Shown here one piece after another: positions 33,474-46,400 of a stretch of 64,000 bases of DNA. Source of the DNA: Aphelidium insulamus (taxonomy: Eukaryota; Aphelidiomycota; Aphelidea; Aphelidiaceae); NCBI GenBank assembly GCA_036784855.1, contig JAZDSV010000001.1, forward strand, positions 558,001 to 622,000. The letters are read 5' to 3'. The stretch's first letter is position 1. Each line of letters begins with the position of its first letter. Both the position numbers and the translations under genes were made by a program. The notes below the pieces were generated by a model. The model had not been told where the DNA came from, made no database searches, and saw nothing but the letters and a program-made list of their open reading frames with translations.

Positions 33474-35029
33474 ATGATATTCAAGATATCCGATGCACTG
33501 GCGGCGAAAATCACCTACTTTTCCACCTTTCAGCAGACCGGGGTCTCGCTGCGGCAGATGGTCGAGTTTGGTACGTACATATGTGGTGGTGGAGGTGATG
33601 GCAGTGTGTCTGTGCCGCATGTGTGACTGCAGTACTTCCACGTGGTACATGTACTTACACACCGCCACCGCGCAGGCAGGTCACCGTCACAGGGCACACT
33701 GCTCAAGGGCGCGCTATTCCTGGAGGACGAGCTGCCCATCCGGCTGGCTCGCCGTGTGGTGGAGCTGGAGAATCTGCCAAACGGGCTCAGCGCCATGCCG
33801 TCCGTGGTCAAGGTGAAGAACTGGTACGCCGAGTCTTTCCAGGAGCTCATACACTTTCCCAAAATCGAGTTGCCGGCCGCCATGAAGCACAAGCTGCGTG
33901 GCAGCAACAATGGCGGCGCGGTGGCCAGGCGGTATCACGTGCCGGTGGACGGCGATGAGAATGCGCTGCCCGTCGGTGCGCTCGAGTACAACCGCAACTT
34001 TACCCAACTCATTGACGGCATCAAGCGGCGTCACGATCCCGTCGTCACCACCATTGGTAAGTAGTTTATACACATACATACATATACACACACACACGCA
34101 TATATATATATATATATATATATAAATAACGGGTGCCAACAGCAAACGGAATATTGGAGTTGAAGAGGAATCGCGGCGGCGAAGCGGTGGACAACGAAAT
34201 CCAGCTGTTCCTGGACCGCTTCTATCTGTCGCGCATTGGCATCCGCGTGCTTATCGGACAGCACATTGCACTCCAAGACCGGCAGACGGCCGAGAACTAC
34301 GTCGGCATCATCTGCACCGACACCAAGATCGCCGCCATCGCGCAGGACGCCATTGACAATGCGCGTTTCATCTGCGAAGACTACTACGGCCTGTTCAAGG
34401 CGCCCGAGATCAAGCTGTACTGCCCGCGCGACCTGTCCTTCATGTACATACCCAGCCATTTGCACCACATGATGTTTGAATTGTTGAAAAACTCGCTCCG
34501 CGCCGTCGTGGAGACTCACGGCGTGGATGCCGACAGCTACCCGCCCATCAAGGTTATCATTGCCGAGGGCAAAGAGGTATTAGTGTGTATGATGATAAAT
34601 GGCATTCTTTAATCATACTGTTATTGTAGGACATCACCATAAAGATATCGGATGAGGGCGGCGGTATACCTAGAAGTGGCATGAAACAAGTGTGGACATA
34701 CATGTAGGCATATGGCATATCTGCCTAAGGAGTGTTCTTGACTACTTCAATAGGTACACAACGGCCGAGTCGCCGCAACTGGACCCAAATTTCAGTCAAT
34801 CCGATTTCAAGGCGCCCATGGCCGGGTTTGGGTACGGTTTGCCACTAAGTCGGCTCTACGCGCGGTATTTGTACGTAGAGTGCATGCATTTTTTAGGCCA
34901 ATGCAGAAATGATTAAAATGCCATGCGCGTAGTGGCGGCGACCTTAAGCTGATATCCATGGAAGGCTACGGCACGGACGCATATCTCCATCTGGCGCGGT
35001 TAAGTGACAATGAAGAACCGCTTCCATGA
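33474..35029 (+). CDS. Mitochondrial pyruvate (or branched-chain 2-oxoacid) dehydrogenase kinase
   Basis: Exons 33474-33570, 33676-34056, 34143-34576, 34630-34703, 34754-34870 and 34933-35029 give 399 residues, typical for the family. The N-terminal four-helix regulatory domain includes FLEDELPIRLARRVVELENLP and VKNWYAESF. The GHKL ATP-binding domain shows the N-box ELLKNSLRAVVE, the G1 box DEGGGIP and the G2 box GFGYGLPLSRLYARYF, ending in SMEGYGTDAYL. These enzymes phosphorylate and switch off the E1 subunit of the pyruvate or branched-chain dehydrogenase complex in the mitochondrial matrix. WTYMYTTAESP resembles PDK more than BCKDK. Intron 2 contains long CA and TA dinucleotide runs (about 34075-34124). 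Confidence 0.93.
34100..34124. repeat. TA dinucleotide repeat in an intron
   Basis: About eleven TA units preceded by CA repeats inside intron 2 of the dehydrogenase kinase gene. A similar run lies at about 56557-56584 downstream of the 55.4-kb gene. Confidence 0.8.
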
Positions 35030-35195
35030 TGAGGGAAGTGCCACAGACAGGGAAACAGGAACCGAGATTTATTCAGTATCGTCTACATCATCAACAACAA
35101 CAGTCCAATAATATATACAGTGCACCAAAGACGCTGTCGTCACCTTGTCGCATCCAAGTCAACTTCAATCTATATGCGCTGTGTCAGCACATAGT

Positions 35196-36779
35196 TTAAC
35201 AACATCGACCACTTGCCTTGGTCAGCGCCGGGATAGGAGTGGTGACGGCGGCCGCTGATGATATTCGACTCCGCTTCCGCGGACTGTCAGTGTGCTGACC
35301 TCCTTTTGGAACGGGCGCATGCAATTTAAGCCGGGAATCATCATTGCCGTATTTTCTGTCCGAGCTGATGACTCCATCCGGTGCCAAGATATTGAAGGGA
35401 AACAGCTTCAGTAGAAATGGGTGCTGCAGCGCTTGGGCGGGGGTGAGTCGCCGCTGCGGGTCCGGCTCGAGGAGTTCGCTGATAAAGTTCACAAAGTGCA
35501 CATCCCTGATATCCAGCAGTTCCGACAGCTGGTGTATCCTGTACCGCAACATGCTGCGTGGTGTAATAAGCCCATGACAAGTTTACAACTTGAAAATCGA
35601 CAACGTACTCGCTGCGATCAACCAGGTTGAAAGAGGAGTCAGCCGGCGGGCGAGAAAAGGACGGCTCGTAGAATTTGCCTCGGGAGAATACCTTGCTCGG
35701 TAACGGCCCCAAGAGAGCGATAATTTGCTGCACCAACACCTCGGGCGTCGTACAGCCAAATAGCGGTCTGCCGAGCCAAGCTTCACACAGCACAACTCCG
35801 GCAGACCAGCAGTCTATTGCATAGTCGAACGGCACGCCAACAAGTACCTGACAGTGTCAACATTACAACAATAGCCAAGCAAAACAAACCTCGGGCGCGC
35901 GGTAGAGCAGTGACTGCAACTGGTAGTGATCATAGTACAAGCTTGCCTCGTCGGTGGAGAATGCATTGCCGAAATCGATTAACTTTAGGTGCATAGAGTC
36001 TCCTGTCAATTAATGTATCTAAGGACATCATAGCGGCATATGTACCGCTACGAAACAGAATGTTGTCAGGCTTCAAATCGGCGTGCAGGAGACGGCACCG
36101 TCTGAGAAAGGAGAGAGCCGTGAAGATCTGGCACGCCATTTTCCGAATGCTGTCCACGCGCCGTGCAGCCCGCTCTCTACGATCTTCCACGGGCGGATCA
36201 AGCAACAGTTGCGGAATGGCGGCCGTAACAACCCCATTGCCCATACGATGCTGTGCCACGGCGCCAAAGCGCGGTAGCAAAAAGTCTCTCGACTCCCAAG
36301 AACGTGGCTCCAGCAGTTCAAACACCAAGCAAAAGTGCTGCCTGAATGTGAACGTGGTCTGCAGGCGCACAATGTGGTGATTGTCGTGGAGGTCCAGTGC
36401 ATTCAACCGGCACAACTTCTTGGCTTCCTGCCGGCCATTCAGTTAGCAGCCTGACTGTAAGAGTAACTATATAGTCACTCCCAGCACACACCTCGACGCC
36501 AATGATGGTGTAGTCGGGAGGCACAATCTTGACGGCGACATGCCTCCGCCGTGGATGATAGAGATCTTCCGCTTCCAGCGTGACGGCAAAGCTGCCTCGG
36601 CCCAGTCGCTTGACCGCGCGGTATCTCCCACCCATCAGAGAGCACAGTGCGGGTATTGACGATACAGTAGCGGTGGCGGTATTGGCGTAGTCCAAATCAG
36701 TTGCCGGTACCAGATCCGCCAACGAGTCCAGAGAATCGCCGCGGCCGCCGCCACCATCAACAACAACAGCTGACTCCAT
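35196..36779 (-). CDS. DYRK-like protein kinase
   Basis: Exons 36779-36492, 36427-36046, 36002-35890, 35847-35609 and 35553-35196 give 459 residues from the ATG at MESAVVV; an in-frame ATG at 36920 is an alternative. Kinase motifs: Gly loop LGRGSFAVTLEAED, VAVKIV with the ATP-binding Lys, HADLKPDN with the catalytic Asp, LIDFGNAF with the metal-binding Asp, and LYRAPEVLVGVPFDYAIDCWSAG. These resemble CMGC kinases of the DYRK/HIPK/PRP4 group. The activation segment reads YYDHYQLQSLLYRAPE, without the YxY autophosphorylation pair of true DYRKs. An insertion of about 45 residues lies before subdomain VIb. The C-lobe ends with PDPQRRLTPAQALQHPFLL, then a basic, Ser-rich tail. The substrate is unknown. 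Confidence 0.82.
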
Positions 36780-37390
36780 ATTGGCACTATGGCGGTGCCG
36801 CAATGAGCACAGGGCATAGCATAGCGAAATTCCCGCCGTGAGTCTGGCATTTATGTTGAGCGTGGCGGTGGCTGGCTCTGCGCTGGCGCCGTCCACCGAC
36901 CACGCGTTAAATGGTGGCATTGCTGTCTGCACTGTATAACATTGTGACAGATGATTAAGGCGGCTACAAGCGCATCCACACAAGTATATGTAGCGATATT
37001 ATTCTGTAAATGGTTAGTGCCACCTTGCATGTGTATTATGCGACTTAATGATGCTGGGGGGGGGGCCTTCCAGAGATAACCAATCTATAGGTTGAAGTAC
37101 ATACAGCGTAAAAGTTGTGGTGGGCACTTATCGCACTCGGTGCACATATATCTATTTACACCTGAGAGCATCTCCACCGCACATATAGCTTTCCACATAC
37201 CTACGTATATCCATATATGCAGCCAGCTGTAGATGTAAATACTTATAATACAACTTCACAGCCAACAACAACACTATGATATGCACTCCCTAGTTTTGTG
37301 CGTGAGACAGTGGCGACGTGAACAGCCACGCAATACGCCGCCACCTTGACACTACACATTATCGTTCACTACATCTTCGCATAACTGCCA
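36780..37390. other. Intergenic region, 611 bp, between divergent kinase and acyltransferase genes
   Basis: An upstream extension of the kinase frame (to an ATG at 36920) covers the first part. The rest is AT-rich with ACATAT-type repeats and a run of ten G at 37056-37065. No other coding frame is recognised. Confidence 0.55.
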
Positions 37391-38589
37391 ATGCCGTCCT
37401 ACTGGTACCTGGTGGGCGCGGTAGCTGTGGCCGGCACCGTATGCATGTTTGTTGTCCGCGCCGTTACTCGCCGTGGAGCTCTGCCACCGTCTCCCGCAGT
37501 GCAACGGCTGAATGCCGCGACAGACCAGCTGGAAAGGCAACTGGTGTTCTGGTCGCGGTGTCTCGGCATACTACTGGTGGTCGCGTCCAGCTGTGTGGCG
37601 GGGCTGGCCATTGCCGGCTGGTGTCTGATGGTGGATGGCGAGCATGGCAACGCCAACTACTACATGGGCCTGTTGCTGCGTCGGATATTGCGATGGCCCG
37701 TATTCCCGCTAGACTTTGACATTCGCGTGCTGCAAGGTAGCTCCGACCACGACGGTGCGTAGCGTCACATGCTATAGTATTAGTACCAAGTGGCTACCGG
37801 TACTGATACTTCTGGTGCCAGAGGCAGAGGGCAAGGTAATGCACTCGACTGCGCAGATCGACGCGCTTCTCCCCTCGCCGTGCGTCTACATTTGCAACCA
37901 TCAAAGCGCGCTGGACATACTGACAATGTCGCGGATGTGGCCTCGCCACGTGTCCGTGTAAGTGCTTATCTATTGTTGGTGGAAACTGGACAGAGGCTTA
38001 AACGGACTTCATTCCATGCAGCATTGCCAAGTCAAGCCTGCGCTTCTACCCATTCATCGGCTGGTACATGTACTTGGCGGGGGCGATATTTATAAAGCGC
38101 CGCAACAAGACCAGCGCCATTGATACCATAAATGAGGCGGCGGCATGTATCCAGACTCAAAAGGTAGGTTTCATATGCCTGTACTTGCCGCCTTCTGACT
38201 CTATGCTATCTTCATGGCAGTCTGGCGTGTTTCTATTTCCAGAAGGGACTCGCAGCGACCGGCAAGATGGTAAAATGTTGGCATTCAAGAAGGGCGCCTT
38301 CCACATGGCCATCAAGGCCAGAGTGCCCATTATTCCCGTTGTCTTTTCTCGTTATGATTCTGTTTTCAACTTGGCCAGGCGGCACATTGTCCCCGGCACT
38401 ATCGCCATCAGGAGTATGTTGCACTGTCTGGTATGCAGACAAAGGCTCTCTGTTTAACAGTTGTTAGTATTGCCACCTGTTTCTACGGATGGTGTAGCCG
38501 TCGCGGACATGGAGGATTTGATGCGCAAGTGCTACGATGACATGCAGGCGGTGCTGGACCGCATAAAGTCGACACCGCACAATTTATAG
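37391..38589 (+). CDS. 1-acyl-sn-glycerol-3-phosphate acyltransferase (PlsC/LPAAT)
   Basis: Exons 37391-37736, 37822-37957, 38022-38163, 38221-38413 and 38468-38589 give 312 residues. Two hydrophobic segments at the N-terminus (one at 5-25, one around LGILLVVASSCVAGLAIAG) anchor it in the ER membrane. The catalytic motif is NHQSALDIL (NHx4D), the acceptor-binding motif is FLFPEGTRS, and IPIIPVVFS forms motif III. The reaction converts lysophosphatidate to phosphatidate in glycerolipid synthesis. It is the counterpart of yeast SLC1 and animal AGPAT1/2. Splice choices are supported by continuous motifs, including HVSVIAKSSLRFYPFIGW across intron 2. SMC4 converges 103 bp downstream. Confidence 0.92.
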
Positions 38590-38692
38590 CAGCGAGCGAT
38601 ACGATAAAGCACAAATAATATTATATTATAGTACAGAGCTGTCCCCTCTGGTTTATCGAGGCCGTACTATACCTACAGCGCTATTCAGGACG

Positions 38693-41600
38693 CTATCGTG
38701 CTGCCATGACCGCCTTGGGATCAATAGCCACAGACTAAAAACAGTTGTTACGGCCAGATCAGCACGCATATGAATTGCGAAACTTACGTGAGTGCAATTT
38801 TCAGTCTTGTAAATACCCACGAGGCGATCTGCAAGTTCAAACATGTTGTTGCGCAAGCTAATGATGATAAACTGTGCATTTTTCGTGCGCTCCTTGATAT
38901 AGTTGGCAATTATGGAGACGTTGCGAAAGTCCAGTGCTGCATCGATTTCGTCCATGACGTACAGCGGCGTTGGTTTGTAGTGATGCAGGGCGAAAACTAG
39001 CGCCAGCGAACTCAGGGTCTATGGAAAAATTAAACTGATGTTCTCCATCTAATCAATGCCGTTGCATACCTTTTCGCCGCCACTTAAATTTGATATGCTC
39101 TTCCAGCTCTTTTTCGGTGGCATCACGCTAAAGAGAATGCCCTCTGAAAACGGATCCAGGCTGTCCACCAGCTCCAACTCGGCATTACCGCCAAGTGTGA
39201 TCATCTACCACAAAAATGACGAGTTACTGATGCCGTCGTCAATACATACCTGATACATTTCCTTTAGCTTCTGCGAAATCTGGCTGAATCCTTTCAAGAA
39301 TTCGTCATGTCGCTTCTGCCGCAGATCGTCATATGCTTTTTTAGCCGAGTCTCGAACAGCACTCGAAGCTTCAAGGTCCTTCATCTTTGCCAGATAATCG
39401 TCGTGATACTTTTTGTATTCTTGCAAAATCGACAAGTTGGGCTTGGCATCACCCAATTTCGCTATTTCGTTAGCAAGTCTACTACCCACTTGAGCAAACC
39501 TTCTAAAATATCGATTTCTGCCTTAACGCTGTCAAGGTCCACTGTTGCAGCATGTTCGCTGTCAGCTTGCATGATTTCAAACGAATTTCCACCTCTGTAA
39601 ATTTGTCACATAGTGCGATTATTATCAAATATGCGTACTCGACGCTATGCAGTTTCAGCTCCTTCAAAAGTCCTTGCAGCCGAAAAATTTGCTTCTTGGA
39701 GCCGTCCACGCTCTTGCGCGCTACAGCAACAGCGTTCTGAAGTTCGACTTGCTCTTTGCGAAATCCCATTACTGACTCTGACAGGGAATCCAATTCTTTC
39801 TTCAGCTCAACCGCCACAGTATTTTTCTCATCGGCAAGCTGGTCAGATGAGCATTAATAGACTTGGAGACCAAATATTAATCACCTCATTCGAGGCCTTG
39901 CAGCTTTCCTCCACTGCGGCAGCCTTCTCGACGCGGCCGTCGACTTGTTCCGATATGCTATTCAGTTCGTTTTCAGCTTCGGCTATTTCATTCTGAATGG
40001 ACTCGATAGACTTTTTGATCTTCTTGTAGTTCTTTTCGTATGTCTTGTGCTGACTCTCCAATGAGGCCAGCATATCTTGCGTTGAGCTGATTTGATCTTC
40101 GATGTCCTTGATACGCATGGTTTGCCGGCGCAACTTGTCGCCGCCCTCTTCCATTATCCGATCTTGGATTGTTTTAATTTCAGCTTGCAGATCGACCATG
40201 CCGACCCGCGTGCTTTCTTCCGCAGCCAAAAGCTCGTCAAGTTTGGCCCGGAGACGCGCGATTTCCTGAATATCATCCTCGCTCGGTCCAGACGCGGATC
40301 TATACAGTGAGCACATATTACAACTTGGTGATGCCTTACGCAGGTGTGCTAGTCTGAGCTTTCAAATCATTGATTTTTTGAGTGCAACTGCTAATATCCG
40401 TTTCAGCCTTCGCAAGCTTATCGTCAGCTCCGGTTATCGTTGCACGTAAATGGTCCAACTCTCCTTCAAGTCTAGCGATTTCCGTTTTGCAGGAAGCTTC
40501 CTGTTTTTCTGCAGCTCTAAGATCTGCCTTCATTTTCCCCACTTCATCTGCCGAGAGTGTCGCGGCGTCGTCCGCAAAACGACCGTTCATTGCACCGCGA
40601 GATATGCGATTGCCACCGCCAGACATGGTGCCAGAACGATCGATAACGTTTCCGTCCAACGTTACCACCTTCCATCGAGTCTTTCCAAACGCCCATCGAT
40701 TCGCTTGTTCCATGTTTTCGGCTACAAGAGTATCGTTTAAAACATTGTAGAACGCCTTTCGAAATTCTTCATTTCGTGGCTTCACCAAATCAATGAGGCG
40801 AGGTGCATTTTCGGGAGTTTTAACACCTCCTTTATATGCCGCTGCTCGCTCTAAAATGATAAATGTTGCTCGACCTGCATTCCTAGACTTCAAAATTGCA
40901 ATGCATTTCTCTGCCGATTTAACGTCATCGACAACAATTTGCTTCAGCCGTTCTGAAAATGCAGACGATATGGCAACGTCATACTTAGCATCAATAATTC
41001 CAAGATCGCAAAGACGGCCCTATCGATTACAAATAGTATTAGTATTATACACTTCACTTACATGAACACCAGGAATTCGACCCGCACGTTTCTCTTCCAT
41101 TAGCAGCGTGATAAGCTGATCTCCAGACTTTGCTGCTTCGTTGGCACTTTTAGCTGCTTGCAAAGACTGACTTAATTCACGGCGAGTCTGGCGTGCCTCA
41201 TTCAATGTATCCTCGAGTTCCTAGAGGTCAGATGGCATAAATCAGCGAGTAGTAAGATACCGATCGTCGAGAAGATTTCTTTTCCAGCTCTTTCTGCAAC
41301 GTTGTTTGTTGCTTTCTCAAAACAGACGCTTCAGTCTTTCGCGCTTCCAGTAGCTTGATATTCTCGGCCAGATTCTTTTCCGCCGTTTCGAATGCAAGAC
41401 TGTCTGCGCAAGAAGCCTCCTCGTACGTTTTGAGCTGATTTTTAATGATACTAACTTCGGATGCTAGAGATGACAACTTTTCGTTCCACGGCATTAGCTC
41501 TCGTTTTTTCAGTTCCAAGCGTTGCTGATGTTTGTCGACTTTGCCTGGCAGGGTTATCATCAAAATCAAAATCCACCAATTTACACACCTTTGAGAGAGT

Positions 41601-43258
41601 TGCGGATTGCGCCAAGCTCATCTTCAGCCTTTGCCAACTTTGCCTTTGACTCTTCCAGTTCCCTCGTTTTTTGTTCCACGTCGCCGGCGTAATTTTTGAG
41701 CCACCGCTCAGCTTCATTGAGAGAATAGGTTTCCTGATAACTCGTGATTTTGCTTTACAGGGGACAAGCGCACGTACTTTCTCTAATGCCTTTTCGCCCT
41801 TCTTCTTTCGCGTTTTTAAATGCTTCTTCTTCTCTTCAAACTGGATATACTCTCGCTCAAACTTTGAAAAATCCTTCAACGCCGCTTCAGCCGCAGCTTT
41901 TAATCTCTGATAATGATCACCATCAATGTCAACACCTCTCTGCGTTCCACGGCAACGTACGGTATACTCGGCTGTGACCGCAGCATTCTCCTTTTTCTTG
42001 TCTTTGATCTGGACCGCGAGAGCGTCAATGTGAGCCGTTCGCTCGCTCAAGGTTCGCTCTTTAGCCGCCTATTGATTAAGGTAATAGCTACCTAGTGCAG
42101 CAAAGTACCAGCGACTCTGAATCATGTTCAAGTTTCGACTGTAGCGAGTGAATTTTCCCGCTGTAGAAGTTGGACTTGAGCGAAGCTAACTCGTTCTCTG
42201 CCTCAAGAAATGTTTCGGCCTCACGCTTTTGCGGCTGCCGCAACATGACCAGTAGGTAACAAATTGGACAAATATTTGTACCTCGAGAGACTTCACATGA
42301 TGTTCGGCCAGTTTGACGCGATTGAGTTTTTCAGTGCGCTCTTCCGTAATCTTTTCCAGTTCTTTAAATGCATCTTCAATAGGCTGTTTGTAAACGTTGG
42401 TGCCTATAATGTCTTCCAGATACTCTAGTAAACCGTCCTCGTGTTCATTTGCAGCCTTTGGTTTCATCTGAGCAATTGATTCCACCTCGCCCTGATCGAT
42501 AAGTTAAACCAATAGTTCAAACGAGAACACAAAGTACCTGCAGAATCAGGAATCTGTTGTGATCTAGATCGATACCGCGCGATTTCAACAGTGCCGTGAC
42601 CTCGGTGTATGTGCTATTGCGGCCATCAATGTGGTACTGGGACTTATTTTGCTTGTTGGCTGATCGAGATACGATGAGCTCTGTTCCGGGAACAACTTGA
42701 AACTTATCATCATCGTTCTCCTGAGCCACGTTAACTTTTTGCAAGCAGACTCCCAACTTACATAGTCATCAATTTCTTGAAAATGAATCTCCACCGAGCA
42801 CTGCTGCAAGTCGGGAAACTTTTTTGATGTGTGAATAAGTCCAGACACCTTTTCCTGTCGCATTTTTTTCGCCTTGAATCCAAACACAAAGAGCAGAGCG
42901 TCAATGACATTGGACTGTGAACCAGTTAGAGATACAGAGCATTGCAACACAAAGAATCGCACCTTGCCACTGCCATTAGGCCCGACGATAGATGAGAATG
43001 ACTACATCGATGGCGGGCGGGTAAGGTAGAGCACCGTGCCTCTAATGCCAGCATGTGTACCTTGTGAAACGGTCCAATTTCCACGGAGCCAGCGTATGAC
43101 TTGAAATCGTTCAGCACCATCTTCTTGATGATGAGACGACGACAAATGCCGGTCGCGGTGCTCTCGGCCACCAAAGAAGTGGACATGCCAGTATTCGGCA
43201 AGGTATCCATGAAAGGATTCGGCGTCTGAGCGCTCAATGCCACTTCGTCGACTGTCAT
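38693..43258 (-). CDS. SMC4: Condensin subunit SMC4
   Basis: Seventeen exons (upper-lower): 43258-43061, 43001-42963, 42914-42762, 42720-42538, 42491-42282, 42234-42109, 42068-41778, 41733-41589, 41544-41261, 41220-41062, 41019-40340, 40299-39885, 39838-39543, 39502-39250, 39204-39070, 39018-38788, 38734-38693; 1279 residues against 1288 in human. The head has FKSYAG, GPFHK and Walker A GPNGSGKSN, split by an intron just before the Ser; the 39-nt exon 2 carries GPNGSGK. A coiled coil, then the hinge (GRLCDLGIIDAKYDVAIS to SGTMSGGGN), a second coiled coil, the signature LSGGEK and Walker B YVMDEIDAALD follow. The last 42-nt exon ends SVAIDPKAVMAAR, family-like. The exon 13/14 junction (39543/39502) is the least certain. 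It compacts mitotic chromosomes with SMC2. Confidence 0.95.
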
Positions 43259-43486
43259 CCCTTTTCCCTTTTCGTGGACAATGTGCACAACCCTAATTGC
43301 AGAGAGATAATCTTCGATAATCGCCGTTTGATATAATGACGGCCGGCTCGCCCGTCGAATCTTTGTCGCCGCTCGGCGGAAGCGTTCTTGCCCAACGCGT
43401 GGAATGGTGGAAATCTCGGTAAGTAGTAGATCTGCTTGTTTTGTGACCCTTCTACCGTTCTCCCTTGACACCAATGTAGGCTGAGC
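43259..43486. promoter_or_regulatory. Shared bidirectional promoter of SMC4 and LYS2
   Basis: 228 bp separate the divergent start codons. Open minus-strand frames cover part of it, so an extra SMC4 5' exon is possible, but none was needed to reach the normal length. Confidence 0.5.
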
Positions 43487-46400
43487 ATGATGCCCGAGTG
43501 GCTGCTGCCTACTGATTATCCACGGCCGCTACCGCTTCAAATGGTCGAAGCTGACCGGACGCTTCATCTGCCCGACCCGATATGTCTTCGGCTCTTGCAG
43601 CTTTCTCTTGCACTGACGGTTTGCGTTGGCTTTGCACTCTGCGGCACTTTCTAATTACATATACGCAGCAAGACGCGCCGCAAAATCATCATGTTACTCC
43701 ATTTACATTGGTGCTGTCGGCGTTTGCTGTGCTCATTCACCGCTGGACAGGTGAGGAGGATGTGGTGGTGGTGAGCAGTAGTTCTCAGTCCGAGTCTCGC
43801 AATCCGCTGTTCCTTCGTCTGGCAGTCGCACGCGATAATTCCTTTCGTGCCCTCGTTCAAACTGTCCGTGCCGTGGAGCATGAGGCGGAGAAAAATGAAG
43901 TTCCATTCGATACTCTGCTCGAGTCTCTTGTAGCCTCTAATTTCCCGAACGTGTCATCGTTGACGAGAATTAGATTTTTCAACCTTATCGACACTGATGC
44001 GGCCACGCTGGCCAGCTCCTCTGCAGCATCCGACATCACGATTCTGATTTCTCAGGTAAAATTTCGCATATAAATTCGCTTACATATTATACCTTTATCT
44101 AATGTAGACTCCTACGGCGCGACGGCTGCTTCCTGTGGAGATTCGTCTAGTGTACAACAGCGTCTTGTTCAGCTCCGAGCGCATCGAAGAGATATTTAGT
44201 CAAATCTCTTCTGTTCTCGAATCTGTTACCCTGGTGCGTAAATACTATATGTATTGCATTTAATATAGAATTTTTACGACAGAATCCCGATGTATGTCTA
44301 AATGACATTGACTTGGTGACTGCCGATGCGGTGAATTCAAACGTGCTGCCAGACCCGTCTTCCCAGCTCGTCGACTGGAAGACAGAGTGGCCTGGAGCTA
44401 TTCATCGCATTTTCATGAAAAAGGCGCAGGAAATGGCGACGAAAGATTGCATTGTAGAATATCGTAAGTTCTTAACTCCTGATCATGCTCTGATGTATCT
44501 ATAGTCGAAAATGTCGAACATCCTCGTCGCTTCTCGTACAAGATGATCAATGACGCTTCCAGTTTGCTGGCACATGCTTTTATCAAGGGTGGCATTCAGC
44601 CGGAAGACGTCATTGTGATTTATGCGCATCGCTGTGCCGAATTGGTTGTGGCTATAATGGCGGTCTTGAAAGCTGGTGCCACCTTTAGCGTGATCGGCAT
44701 GTATCGTGATACTTGTATGCATGACCTTGCTTGATTTGCTGACAATGTACGGCCAGATCCGCAATATCCGCCGAGTAGGCAAAAAATTTACCTGTCGGTA
44801 GCTCAACCACGATGCCTTGTTGTTTTGAAGCGGGCTGGAACGCTTCAAGAAGAAGTGTTGTCTTTTTCCAAGTCCGGGGAGGATTTTAAACTTTGCTGCA
44901 CCATTCCAGACATGAGTCTGGCTGACGGAGGTACCATCAAGTGCTCGGACGACTTGTTGGCTGCTGGAACGAATTGGATTGATATAGCGCGCATGGCTTG
45001 CAACTCTGAAGTGCATCATAATCTACCCGACATTGGACCGGACAATATTGGTACGCTTTCGTTCACGAGCGGTTCAACTGGTGTGCCAAAGGGTGTTCGT
45101 GGAAGACATTTTTCGTTGACTCATTTTTATCCTTGGATGTCGTGCGAGTTTTGCCTGAGTGACAAGGACCGCTTCACCATGCTAAGCGGTATAGCACACG
45201 ATCCAATTCAGCGCGACAGTAGGTTTAAACTTCCAATCCAATGCACCACTGACTATATGTCTACTACTAGTCTTCACGCCTTTGTTCTTGGGCGCACAAG
45301 TGTACATTCCGACTGCTGAAGACATTGGCGTTCCGGGACGGCTTGCAGCGTGGATGGCCGAAACCAAGTGCACAGTGACACACTTGACACCCGCTATGGG
45401 CCAATTACTCTCGGCAAATGCGTCATCGCTAATTCCTGCTCTGCGGCATGCGTTTTTTGTCGGCGACATCTTGACAAAACGAGATGTCATCCGCTTGCAA
45501 CAGCTGGCCTTGAATTGCACTATCGTAAATATGTATGGTTAGTAATTAGTGAGGTTATTTTAACTGAACTTAACATTAAGGTACCACTGAAACCCAGCGC
45601 GCTGTATCGTATTACAAAGTCACACCGGACGCACGACTAAATAGCGAGAAAGATGTTTTCCCAGCGGGCCGAGGAATGCGAGGAGTGCAGCTACTCGTGA
45701 TAAATTCGAAGGGAAAAATGTGCGGCGTTGGCGAGCTTGGAGAAATTTATGTGCGCAGTTTTGGTCTGGCAGAAGGCTACTTGCGCAATGATGCCGAGAC
45801 GGCCAAGAAATTTGTCGCCAACTTTCTAAGCAATGGCTCGAACGCTGCGGTAGATGCCGCTCACAATCAAGTCGTTCCTGGAAACCTTGGTCCGCGTGAC
45901 AGGCTTTATCGTACAGGCGATTTAGGCAGATACCGTCCCGATGGAGTGGTTGAATGTTCTGGCCGAGCAGACGATCAGATCAAGATCCGAGGCTTCCGTA
46001 AGTTAATGAGTAATTTGAAGGGCACTAACTCATTTGAAAGGTATCGAGCTGGGTGAGGTGGACACGCACTTGAGCCAGCATCCGGGTGTTCGCGAGAATG
46101 TTACTCTGGTGCGACGTGATGCGTATGAGGAAAAAACTCTGATTGCATACTTTGTGCCACACTCCAAAAATGTGTGGTCAACGCTGTCAAATGATGGCGC
46201 GCCTGTAAGGGAAATTCACGACTTGATCACAAACATACGCGCCTACTTGCGGCTGAAGCTCCCAAGCTACTCTGTTCCCAGTGGTAGGAACTGTTTGCAT
46301 TCTGTAGAACATTGATCCTGATTGCAGTGTTTGTGCCGCTGGTCAAGATGCCGCTCACGCCCAATGGAAAGGTGGACAAGAATTCACTTCCCTACCCAGA

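Noticed and set aside
33714-34145. 143-residue minus-strand frame in the PDH kinase gene
   Set aside because: Its start is encoded by the TA/CA repeat of an intron, and the rest mirrors the kinase exon.
43255-43488. 77-residue minus-strand frame as an SMC4 first exon
   Set aside because: Its ATG would overlap the LYS2 start codon, and SMC4 already reaches normal length from 43258; no splice junction joins it in frame with family-like sequence.
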